This document shows, one piece after another, positions 46,529 through 56,450 of a stretch of 64,000 bases of DNA (position 1 is the first letter of the stretch; each line of letters begins with the position of its first letter). A program made the translations under genes and the position numbers. Under the pieces are notes generated by a model. That model had not been told where the DNA came from. It searched no databases and was given only the letters and a program-made list of their open reading frames with translations. The stretch lies in NCBI RefSeq assembly GCF_041956535.1, contig NW_027192194.1:864370-928369 (forward strand), in the 5' to 3' direction. This DNA is from Calcarisporiella thermophila CBS 279.70 (lineage: Eukaryota; Calcarisporiellomycota).

Positions 46529-48244
46529 TATTTCAGACCCAAATCGATATAGCTTGCCGCCCAAACTCTTAGCTTGACGTGGGAACGCCTTGAGGAGTGC
46601 AGGATCTGATATCTCGCAATAGAGCTTTGTATTTTTGCTATGATTGGCAGCTTGTCAACAATGAACACAGTATTGATTTCCAACAGCAAATTTCTCGGAT
46701 TCACAAAGGGGATAGAAATGTTGTTAGCGGCAGTCCTCACTACTACCGAAAAGAGTTGCCCAACAAAGCTCAAGAAATGCTAATGAAAAATAAAAAAGAA
46801 TTTAATCAAATGATCATTCAATGGGGTTGATATTTGAGGTAAGACCAACTGAAATAATAGTATATTTTTAATAATGCAAGCTTTAATTTTAAGTTATGTG
46901 ATAATTTTTAGGGTTCGCATTTTTTTCATTCGACACCCTTACCTTCTCAAAGAACTGTAACTACGCAGCTGCACGGATTCCACAATATACGCGATGGTCT
47001 CGAGAATAATGAAGCCGTGGCGTGCTGAGTCACTCAATCAAGCTGCAGAGGTGTTATTATTAGAGAACACTTTGCTCTAGCCACTTGGAAAAAAAAAAGT
47101 CTTACGCTTATTTAAATACTCTTCGCGAAAAGGTAGCAGCTGGTGAAAGATTGTAGAGCCAAATGGAATCTAAGCTTCCAAGTTTGATTGTAAGTGGCCT
47201 TCTGTGTTGGTTGGAGAAAATGAAGTGAAATTATTAGCAACAGCTTAGCGACAAAGGCTAATTCACAATCTCCATGATATTCTCATTAAGCAAGAATACC
47301 TCAATTCACCAATACTTTAGGTGGCAAGACCTTCTTCAGATGCCAGAGGTTAGACTCAGAGAAATGGGTAGCCAGGTTAAAATAAATAAATGAGCGATAC
47401 CTAGTAATATAAGAACGGAGTAAGGCTGTCAAAGAAGGAGGAATAGCCAAAGCAGAAAGATAAACGAGTTACACTTGTGAAGGTTAATACCGTTTCTCTT
47501 GCATGGTATTGATTGCCAATACGTTGTCGAAGCCACACCCTATTGGCGAGTTTTCGTTTAATAATATTTTTCCGCCCTTAGTGTGGGCAGTTTCCTAATC
47601 GCGGCAAAATTAACTGCTCTGCTTATTCCAGAGAATAATTGCGAGAGCTACCGATTTTTTATTAAAATTTGTCTAAGATTAAATTTTTCTGCATTCATAT
47701 ACCCACATTAGGGTTGCAATTGAAGGCAGAACACAGTATTTCCCCGAGATTGAAACAAAACTTAGGCTTAGGTGTATGTTTTAGAGAATCCTGGCAATAT
47801 AAAGGATTCTTTTAAATATCCTTAGCGATGAAAAACTGGATCTATCTCGTGTCCCTTAGAATCCGGATTTCAAGAGATAAAATAGATTTCTACCAAGGTC
47901 ATACTTTTCGCCATGAATCCATCTACAATTGCGTTAGACGCAATGCGTTTGTATAGAATGGTCGCTGCGGAAGAGCTGACTATCTCACCCAATAGGCGGG
48001 GGTACAGCCTCTTGGCTCGAAGGAATAGGATTACCTCGGATCTTTATTTCCAAGAAAAGTGCTGTCAAAATACATGCTAATTCAAAATTGGTATTATGAG
48101 AAAATAGCACCTAGGGAAAAAGCAAAAAAAAAAAAAATAACTGATGATGAGGTGATTTACTACATTAATGAAGAGAGGAAAAAAAGAGGAAATTACAAAG
48201 CAAATGCAGGAAGAAAATTGCAAGATTTGTTTTCATTAGCACGT
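46529..48244. other. long intergenic region
   Basis: 1.7 kb between the chitin synthase start and the 3' end of the second GPI gene. Small frames exist (for example 55 codons at 47913-48080, plus) but have no recognisable family features. The chitin synthase promoter is expected in the first several hundred bases. Confidence 0.4.
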
Positions 48245-48790
48245 TCAAAAAGGAAGTTGGACCACTAGGGTTCCAAGCACCAAGATACACCACGTCATTA
48301 GATACCACGGATTTCCTCCCTCTACCACAGATGGAGCATCGCTCGTGCGGTTCGTCCCATTGAGACTTAGGGTGTCGTTATGCCAGTTGGTTGGGAGATA
48401 GTTTTTGTTAATACAATCGGTCACACATTTGTTTTGTACCTCGACATTAGTTTCATTGGCCTGAGTGCAGCGTGCAACACACGCCGTAGTCTGATTGATC
48501 TGATCCTCTGTTGGGCTAGGAACCCCAGCGCTATATTGCGAGAGGGGTGCGTCAAACAAGAGTGCACTCGAATATTGATGGCTACACTTAGTCAACTAAA
48601 CTTACCATTGAGAGACACAATTCAGATCTTGGCCACAGCGATATTGTTCAGCACAGCTATTGACGTTGGTGGGTTTGGCTGTGCTTATCGAGGTGGGGCT
48701 GCTGGAGGAGGAGGAAGGCACTTGCGCATTCCCAGCTATGACCAATAGGGCCAAGAGGCCGATAAATGTAAGGAGAGAAAGGTGCTTCAT
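48245..48790 (-). CDS. Cys-rich GPI-anchored protein, paralogue 2
   Basis: Two exons (48606-48790 and 48245-48530) sum to 471 nt, 156 residues. The signal peptide MKHLSLLTFIGLLALLVIAG is followed by a Ser/Thr stretch and the family cysteine domain: VNSCAEQYRCGQDLNCVSQC, VPSPTEDQINQTTACVARC and NKCVTDCINKNYLP. After three N-glycosylation-type sites (NDT, NGT, NRT) it ends with a hydrophobic GPI-type tail (MTWCILVLGTLVVQLPF). Cysteine spacing and the phase-2 intron position in a Cys codon before VPSPT match the protein at 23.0 kb, but the Ser/Thr stalk is much shorter and sits mainly before the domain. Surface location is inferred; function unknown. Confidence 0.82.
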
Positions 48791-49656
48791 GGTGTAGCTT
48801 GATGCGTTAGCTTAAAATATAAAAGACGAAAAGTGCTTTTAGGGGATGAAAAAAAGAGATGTGAAAAAGCGAGCGCAAGCTCTTCAATTGCTTGCATTAT
48901 TAAGTACACCGAATTTCTGTTGTCTGATGGGATGAAAATTAAATACTGACCATATTTGAACATAATTTTCGCGATGAGAGCGTCCGCTTGATTTTCGTGT
49001 AGGTCACTGTGAGCTGCTTTCGTGTTTTATTACGACGCATAGAATTCACATAGCGCTTTCCTCTCTCTCCCCCCACGGAATTTCCACAAAATGGCTCTAC
49101 GCGCATTAAAAGGCCTCTCCGCTTCATTAGCCGAATATTCCATTATACTCCAAAAAAAGAACAATATTAGGCAGACCAAATTCATCACGTTTCCTTTGGG
49201 CTTTCTTGCGGGGAAAAAATAAATGTCCGTGGCAACTGCTCCTGCATGAGAGTAAGACAGTTCGCTCACCTGGAACTACAAGCCACTCAATATTCAAGTT
49301 ATTCTGACAGCGTAATGTCTCCTTGCCCTAACTTCATGGAATAATCTTTGGGTACTAATTTGGAAGGGACGGATTGATTGAAGTTTCAATGTTGGTTTAT
49401 CTTAGTTTTGTTGAACCATTTCATTATTAAATAAGAAAAAAGGAAAAAAGAAATTAAAATTGGAAAAAATAACAAAACAAGAGGCCCGAATATGGAAAAA
49501 TACACTCGAAGGAATATAAGTAAAAATCAAGTAAACAAGAGATATATGTACCAAGTATATTATTAGAAAGAGAGGGGGAAGGAAGCAAGGGTTGCAGGGG
49601 TGGATGATAGAAAATATTAGAAGCATCGGAAAAGAAGGTTAAGCAAACGATGTATT
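48791..49656. other. intergenic region
   Basis: Promoter side of the second GPI gene and 3' side of the RING ligase gene. A purine-rich tract lies near 49425-49600. No gene seen. Confidence 0.45.
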
Positions 49657-50880
49657 CTAGGAATTTCTTTCACTAGACGAGGATTGCCGTCTTGCTGGTT
49701 GGCGGGATGTATTAGGATGGCCGACAAGTGAGAATCGGCATATACAACAAGTGCCCGATGTTTTCAGCCAAGGTAGAACACAGTCTTCGTGAAAAAAGTG
49801 CTTACAAGGGAGTTCAATTATTGAGTCTCCCTCTTGATACTCCTCTTTGCATACAGAGCACTCTTGTCCTTTTTCTGAGAGTAAAAAAAATGAAAGCGAG
49901 GTTTAGTCGAAGGAAGGGAGCTGAAGAGGTAAAAGATAGAGGTGAGGGATGAATAGGAGAATTCATACCAGCCTGCTCTTTTGTTATCTTACTCCTTGGA
50001 AGTCTCTCTATGACATCATCTGAGGCGGGGGGAGGTCTATTGCGGTCTGCCGTTTGCTCCATCAACTGCGTGATGATCGAATCTAACTCTTCTTGACTCC
50101 AGACATAGTCTCTTCGGTTGCCGACGACATTAGCTATATCCACAAGATGTTCGAGGAATCTTTCGAGAGGAAAGAGGCAAAAAAAAACAGGAAAATCAAC
50201 CCTCGAAAATACAAAAGAGAATTAGGAAAGATAAAAGAATTACGTGGTGAAACTGATAAGAGGGGTTCTTCCATCGTCAGTCGACTCGTTAGACGTGTAA
50301 GATTCCGCTCTCGCTAGCCGTCGATCTTCCTCCCCACCTTCCTCTAAAGCTTCTTCCCCTTGTCTATTCTGGTCATCATCCTGTCCCTCAATTATTATGG
50401 ATACGGTGCCTGATGGCTCTTCACTACTCTCCTCGGGTTCCGAGTCTCGTCTCTCTGTCAATGGTCTCAATGCAGCAATCGAGTTTGGTCCAAGTAATTG
50501 CTGTAGCATGTTCTGAATTAACTCGACCATTTCAGCGGGCGTGGGTCCGACCTGTCCCTCTCCCAAGGCTTCTTCACCTTCTCTGGGATTCTCGTCATCC
50601 TCATACTCGGGTTGGGGAACGAAGTTGCGGGGATCATCTGCAGTATCAATCTTTGAAATCGCATCCAATTAAATTATTAGTCGTGATGATCCAATTTCAC
50701 TATAAGCATTGTAATAAAAAGCATCGAAATTCTCTGTACCTGTTCAACAAAATCCGAATAACAGCGAGAACAGCAAATGTTCGGAGTGTGCATAGGTGTG
50801 GTGACGGATTGACAATTGTAGCACCAGTAATCCTCACGTGGCTCTCTCGGAAGATCCGTTTGTGCTTGATCGTCGGACAT
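49657..50880 (-). CDS. RNF126/RNF115-like RING-H2 ubiquitin ligase
   Basis: Four exons are inferred. Met at 50880 starts MSDDQAQTDLPREPRED. An N-terminal zinc ribbon (YWCYNCQSV ... NICCSRCYSDFVEQ) is the hallmark of the RNF126/RNF115 group and binds ubiquitin or BAG6 clients in animals. An acidic middle region follows (EEPSGTVSIIIEGQDDDQNR), then FLEHLVDIANVVGNRRDYVW and IITQLMEQTADRNRPPPAS, the usual lead-in PPAS...IERLPR, and the C-terminal RING-H2 (CSVCKEEYQEGDSIIELPC, KHFFHEDCVLPWL, TCCICR). The C-H-H-C pattern and the E2-contact Trp are intact. It is predicted to ubiquitinate mislocalised or endosomal proteins in the cytosol. The extra cysteine in TCCICR is unusual. Confidence 0.88.
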
Positions 50881-51444
50881 CCCCCCTTGATGTTGTTGGA
50901 TTTCTTTTGTTGCTAAGATGGGCTGGAAGATAAAGAAGCCAAAGAATGAAAGCCAAGTAAAATACCTAATGGATCGCGACGCTTGAGAAAAATATAAGGG
51001 GACTAATTCTAATCTCACGTGTGGGTTCTGTGACTTATTGTCATAAGAAAGAAAAAACTCGCCACCGAGGTTTCCTAATTGAGTGCTTTAGAAACTGCGC
51101 TTGAATAACCGGGAAAAGAGCGTATCACACATCTCGTCAAGTCCAGTGATTCCAGCATGATATAGGTAAAGGGCAGATCCTGCTTCTGATTTTGTATTTT
51201 AAAAGGAAAAGAAAACAATCTAGCATAGTGGCAACTACATAACCATCTATAAAAATAGGAAAGGCAAAATGATGCAAAGTTTTGGTCTGTTTTCAATACG
51301 CTGGAAAAACTTTGAAACATGGAATAGAGATACCTAGAATGAATATGAACGCCGAATTTCCTAAGAATATAAAAAGAGGAATAGCTCCCTACCTGTTCGA
51401 CCTTCGTATTTTGCTAGTTAGCCTATTATACTACGGCCCATAAA
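50881..51444. promoter_or_regulatory. divergent promoter region, RING ligase / Tudor-like gene
   Basis: About 560 bp between start codons. AT-rich, with no confident element. Confidence 0.3.
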
Positions 51445-51745
51445 ATGAGCGAACAAAAAATACTCACTGATATGAAGCTTATCGAGGGCGATTATGTTTC
51501 GACCATCATTCCAAGCGGATTAAAGCCCGGTGGAGAAGGGACGAGGGTTCGCCATGGTACTGTAAAGGAGATTCGCACGAGTTTTGAAAATGTAGAAGTG
51601 TTGGTGGAGTCGGAAAGAGGCGAGCAGGTAAGTTTAGAGGAGGATAATCATCCGAGTTCTATAGACTAAATGCCTAATAATTTCCACTTGTACGAACTAG
51701 TTTATAGCACGGCCTTCAGAATTAAAAAAAGAAACAGTATCCTAA
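51445..51745 (+). CDS. small Tudor-like (DUF2945/HVA-type) protein
   Basis: Two exons (51445-51627 and 51701-51745) give 75 residues. The donor is a perfect CAG|GTAAGT and the acceptor is CTAG. The spliced tail EQFIARPSELKKETVS resembles the end of DUF2945-type domains. Reading through the intron would instead give QVSLEEDNHPSSID and a stop, almost the same length. The body has GDYVSTIIPSGLKPGGEGTR and HGTVKEI followed by beta-strand-like ENVEVLVESE, the short SH3/Tudor barrel pattern. Function unknown; the family assignment is tentative. Confidence 0.65.
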
Positions 51746-52458
51746 ATTAATAGAGTAATGGGAACCATCAAAACGGGTGATTAATATATATTCTCTATAT
51801 TATTTCATCTTCACCAAGATATTTATATCTTTTGTTAATTTGTTGGTATAATAAAATCGATTTTTTTTTTTTAAATGGACTGAAAACTTCATATTTCGAA
51901 ATTATATTTTCCTTTTCGTATATCAACTATGTTTCATTGAGATAATTTCAAATTTTTTCAGTATTATTCATCTTCCCCATACGCATAATGACTATACTTT
52001 ACTGACACTACTGACTAACTACCTATAAAATTCCTAAAATTAAAAGCATTGACTTAGTATGTCTGGTTGTAATCTGACCAGAATTGCTATTGCTTTCGAA
52101 TCTTGTAAGAGATTACTAGAGTGAAATACTATGGAATCTCAAAAATTTTGTAAGAAAATAACTGTTGGGTCAACGAAGAGAGCTAAGCTCCGCCCAAGTT
52201 TCGTGACGGGTTCCACACTACACACCATGTTTCTTTGGGTAATAGACATTAAGGACTTCCGGCTTCGGTGATAAGTTGCTAATAACTCTGATGGCACAAG
52301 AGCTATCAAGACATGATAAATATAAAGTTAGAGAGATCATGTTGGACCACGTGCTGGGTCTGTGACTTTTCTTCTAACAGGTTTCCCCAGATTCGCCACC
52401 AAATTTCTCGTTAAAAGACTTTTAACCTGATATCCCTCTCCGCCGAAATATCCTTCTG
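51746..52458. other. intergenic region upstream of FIS1
   Basis: AT-rich first half, then a more complex stretch 52160-52400. An LTR-like start (TGTTGGGTC) at 52162 was considered but no matching end or target duplication was found. No gene seen. Confidence 0.4.
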
Positions 52459-53133
52459 ATGCCATCATTGAGTGATTCAAATATTCCTTTGCCAGACGCG
52501 GAGCTTGAGGTGAGTCTCAATCACTTTAATCTGTATTATGATGGTTTGGACCTCATCAACCACTTCTTTAGGTTTTACGAAAGCAATTTCATAGAGAGGG
52601 TGAAAATGTAACCTTAACTACCAAGTTCAATTTGGCATGGGGCTTAATTAAGTCGCGGAGGTCGAATGATCAAAGGGAGGGGATGGAGCTGATGAGAGGT
52701 TTTTAAATTTTATTAGCAAGTTATTGTGCCTTTGTTTCTCCTGGTGTTTCTCAATTTTCTCTTTGTTTTCGTCACAGATATCTATGATAACGATCCTCAA
52801 CGTCGCCGTGAATGCATTTATTATCTCGCCGTCGGACATTATAAACTGGGGGAATATAGCGAGGCCCGCCATTTCGTTGATGCACTCTTACGTGATGAAC
52901 CACGTAACCCACAGGCCACAGAATTGAAAAAGGCTATTGACGATCGGGTATCGAGAGGTAATTTTCTACTCTTAATTACTATGTCTTTACTCTTTCAATT
53001 CAACTTTTTTATTGATCTCTCCTCCGCCCTCAAATTAGATGGTATTATTGGCCTAGCCATTGTGGGCGGCTTAATAGCGGTTGTAGGGGGTGCTATCGCT
53101 GCTCTGAGGAATAGAGATCGATCGAGGTCCTGA
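52459..53133 (+). CDS. FIS1: mitochondrial fission protein Fis1
   Basis: Four exons (52459-52509, 52572-52698, 52778-52957, 53039-53133) sum to 453 nt, 150 residues, normal for Fis1. The N-terminal arm MPSLSDSNIPLPDAELEVL leads into the TPR-like helical bundle: FNLAWGLIKS, LMRDIYDNDPQRRRECIYYL, GHYKLGEYSEARHFVDALL and RNPQATELKKAIDDRVSRD. A C-terminal membrane anchor (IIGLAIVGGLIAVVGGAIAA) and a short basic tail (RNRDRSRS) complete it. It sits in the mitochondrial and peroxisomal outer membrane and recruits the dynamin Dnm1 through adaptors. The frame reads through part of the last intron, so splicing is needed to remove a false hydrophobic stretch. Confidence 0.95.
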
Positions 53134-53501
53134 GAAGCGGTTCAGCAATCTTCTACAAAACGTTTCATGAGCACCAGTAGCTGATTAATTGATCAATTTT
53201 ATCAAATCTTTTTTTTCACTGAAATATCCATAATTCAGATGAATTTGATTTTCAGATGAATATAAGCCATGTGGGCCAGATGTTTATAAACAAAGCACTC
53301 AAAAAACCGGGGAAAAAAGTTATTTGAGGTCCAATATTTATTATAATAAAAGCAATAAACAGTTTAGATAAAGTGGGAAATTTTGAAATGTCAAAGCTAC
53401 AATCAAGCAAAGGAGGCTCTCGGAAAAAAAGGAGAAAGAAAATTCAAGATTAAAGATTAGGAGAAAATAAGACCCAGAAAGTAGTGTGGAAAGTAAGAAA
53501 T
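53134..53501. other. convergent intergenic region
   Basis: 3' UTRs of FIS1 and casein kinase I. No gene seen. Confidence 0.5.
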
Positions 53502-55254
53502 TTATAAATGACACGTGCTGCAGGTGATAAATCCAATAAATTTGCTCCAAAACCCTTTCTTGCGTTGAATGTTTCCTTGTTGGGGCAGTGCCATCGGCAT
53601 TTCGTCTGGATTAGTTGGTGCTTGATCATCATGAGTCCTTCCTGGACTCTGCCGCTTCTGTCGATACTGTTGGCTCAAATTAGCTTGACTTGTGGAGGGT
53701 TGGGTGGGCGGCCGTCCAAACGACTGGACTCGCTGTAGTCCCGAACGATGCCGAGGGTCTGAAAATTGTAATGCTGACATGGATGGGATGTTACCACTGC
53801 GCTGCAATGCAGATGATCCCCGAAGTGATACACGTGTGTTGGCCAAGTCCTCACGCATACCATAGGATGCACTTAGTCTTGTATGCTAGTAGATGAGTGA
53901 AAAGATACGAATAAGACTAGTGTCGAATACTTTGATCCTAAACCTGCCAAAGAATGACTCAATTACCTCTAAGGCTTTTCCTCCCAGAACCATCCAATCG
54001 AAAATCCCATCGTCCACCTCGCCAATATTTCTCAAAACTTGGGACATTAGATCCCGTAGAAAATCATAATCGGGTGTCTCCTCGAATCCAAGTTTCCGAA
54101 CATAATTTAAATAAATGGCAAATTCCTCTATTGTGGTATAAGTAGAGTTTATATATAAGTGAGAGCCAAAAAGATATATTAAGTAGCAGATACTCTACCA
54201 GGAAATCCGGCACACAGGTCCTTGACAGGTGTTGTTTGCTTCTTCTCACCAATCTTTTCATATTTTTGCTTGTTGGTTGCAGCTTTCAGCCCTTGCCATG
54301 GAAGTGATCCGCGTAAAAAATACATGAAAACATGCCCGAGGGATTCCAAGTCATCTCTTCGTGATTGTTCTACAGAGCATAATAACATTAATGCAAAATG
54401 AGCCTCTGGCCTCCGAGCTAGTTGGCATATTTCAAGAGTACATACCCCTTCCTAAATGAGTGTTGATACTCATATATCGTGCAGTTCCGCTCAAACTCTT
54501 CCTTTCCCGGTACGGTATATGCATTTTTGTCTTTGGGTCTCTGTATTGCTTTGCCATCCCGAAATCGACCATAAATACAGTGTTGGCTAGCTTGCTTCCA
54601 GGTCGGCCAATCAGGAAGTTGTCTGGTTTTATATCGCGGTATATGAGATTTTTCTCGTGCACGGTTTGCACTCGAGTGAGCATCTGTTTCGCCAGCATAG
54701 CGACGCACTTGATACTAAATTTCCGACCACATATATCAAAGAGATCCTCCAGACTCTTCCCTAGCAGATCCTCCACAAGAATATTGTACATGCCCTCCTG
54801 GCCAAAATAGTAAACTGCGGGTATACCAACTAGTATTGGAATAAAATCAATTTAGCAGTCATACTAGAACAAAGGCTCATAAGATAGCTGTGGCTCACCA
54901 CATCCAGCAAGAATTTTATATGCTCTATACTCGTCTCTTAGTTGCGGTGCATCTGTTTTACGCGGCTCAAACTTGATAGCCACTGGCTGATTATTAAGAA
55001 GATTGGTGCCTATAAGAGCCATAATAGGGAGAGCAGGCAGTAATCAGTAAACAAGCTTCGACAGAGCATATTTAGATGGCATGACACCACACTAGAGAAG
55101 CAAAAAATCACTCACCTTCGTAGATTATACCAAACGAGCCCTCGCCGATTTTCTTATGAATCCGATAATGTACACCGACGACATTGTTTGGCGAGGGAAG
55201 ACCATGATGAGTGCTTGCAATGCTATTAGAGAGGTGATGATGCTGATTAGCCAT
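53502..55254 (-). CDS. CKI1/YCK2: casein kinase I, Yck/Cki type
   Basis: Six exons are inferred from Met at 55254 ([14 protein letters not shown]). The kinase domain starts [20 protein letters not shown] with VAIKFEPRK (catalytic Lys), then [30 protein letters not shown] (HRD equivalent YRD), [11 protein letters not shown] (DFG), the CK1-specific [20 protein letters not shown], and [20 protein letters not shown]. The C-terminal ~130 residues are Ser/Gln/Pro-rich and end [15 protein letters not shown]. Two cysteines close to the end can be lipidated like the CC tail of Yck1/2, placing the kinase at the plasma membrane. It is an acidophilic Ser/Thr kinase used in nutrient sensing, endocytosis and morphogenesis. 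The acceptor before HTRLSAS was chosen for frame. The tail cysteines are spaced CxxC rather than adjacent. Confidence 0.95.
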
Positions 55255-56450
55255 GCTAGGATCTCATATGCTTCCCGCTTCTTTTGTTTTTTTTTCGAAA
55301 GCTAAAAGAGAAGAATGACTTGTGCCCGCCACGAGACTCTGCTCTTTTTACAGTCGATTAAAAGTGGATATTAATTAGAAGGAACGAAAACAAATGATGG
55401 TAATCCCGCTATGAAACTTCGTGGTGATGGGAAGTAGTAGATAAATTTCTCGCGAGAGTAGAAAGGAAAAAGAGAAAGGAAAAAAAAAAAGATGACAGTA
55501 GTAACGATAAAATCTATAGGGAAAGAGTAATTAATAATGCAGGGTCAATCTTCGACTTGTTGCGAAAAGTCCGAAGATGCAAAACAAAGCAAATGACTCT
55601 GATGGCGAATCTGTCTTCAGCGATGAAAGCGGTGTTTTAGAGAATATCAGGTGGTGTATCTAGTTTCTAGACTGGTGGGTGGGTTCGGAGAGATGAATGG
55701 TGCGAGGCCTTTGCACCGTTTATTTTCTCCTGCCTCGATCAATTCACGGGGGGTTTCTTGCTGCGCCAAGAGCTATCTCGCAATGCTTAAATAGGTGTAA
55801 CATTTTTGGATGATATTTGGAAGCGATTCTAGGGCTGGATCTGCCGAACCGCAGGAGAATTGGAACACGAGCGTATTCGCAATATAACCGTGAAATTTTA
55901 GAGGGGAGTCAATACTATGGCTGAGTAAATATAGACTGGAGAAAGAGAGAGTAGCATTCTATTGCTGCCACAAGTGCTCGACGAGTGATTTCGTATTTGA
56001 GATAGGGGCGAGATGAGAATCAGCATTAGCGGACTTTTCGGTCTCTGTGCTCGCTCTATTATGTGGTGATATCAAACTCTATTTTTTTTTTCCTTTTGAA
56101 GAAAGCTCATCTTAGATCTGGAAGATGGAAATTCGTGTGAAACCATTTATTAGAAATATATATGTATGTATAGTATATAGTAAAAGATTTGAAAATAAGA
56201 AAAGATGGAAGAGTTTTGAAATAAGGAATCAAGGAGGAATTTTTCATAAAAAAAAGATAGAATAATAATGAAAAAAAAGGTAAGGGTGGTGAAGCAAAAG
56301 AAATATCCATTCCAAAAAATATATATATTAAGGCAACAGTGCCCAACATTCCTAAATCCAAAAAAATCTTCCAACTACGAGAACCACATCAATACAACAT
56401 ATTCATATAAATAGAGAAGGAAAGGGCGAATGGTAAATAGCGAATGACGC
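55255..56450. other. intergenic region
   Basis: 1.2 kb upstream of casein kinase I and downstream of the HECT ligase gene. Two short plus-strand frames starting at 55537 and 55577 (19 and 28 codons, Ser/Glu/Asp-rich) overlap one another. They look more like leader or chance frames than a gene. An A/G-rich tract lies at 55440-55495. Confidence 0.4.

Noticed and set aside
47913-48080. 55-codon plus-strand frame (MNPSTIALDAMRLYRM...) in the spacer beside the second GPI gene
   Set aside because: No splice partner, homologue or promoter context; within the range expected by chance.
48059-48268. Lysine-rich 69-codon frame
   Set aside because: Low-complexity AAA-rich translation overlapping the 3' end of a real minus-strand gene.
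52162-52380. Possible solo LTR beginning TGTTGGGTC
   Set aside because: No CAACA-type end, no inverted terminus and no target duplication could be matched; it does not resemble the LTR at 25.9 kb.
55537-55660. Two overlapping short plus-strand frames upstream of casein kinase I
   Set aside because: Very short, different frames, and on the strand opposite the adjacent genes; no continuation exon found.
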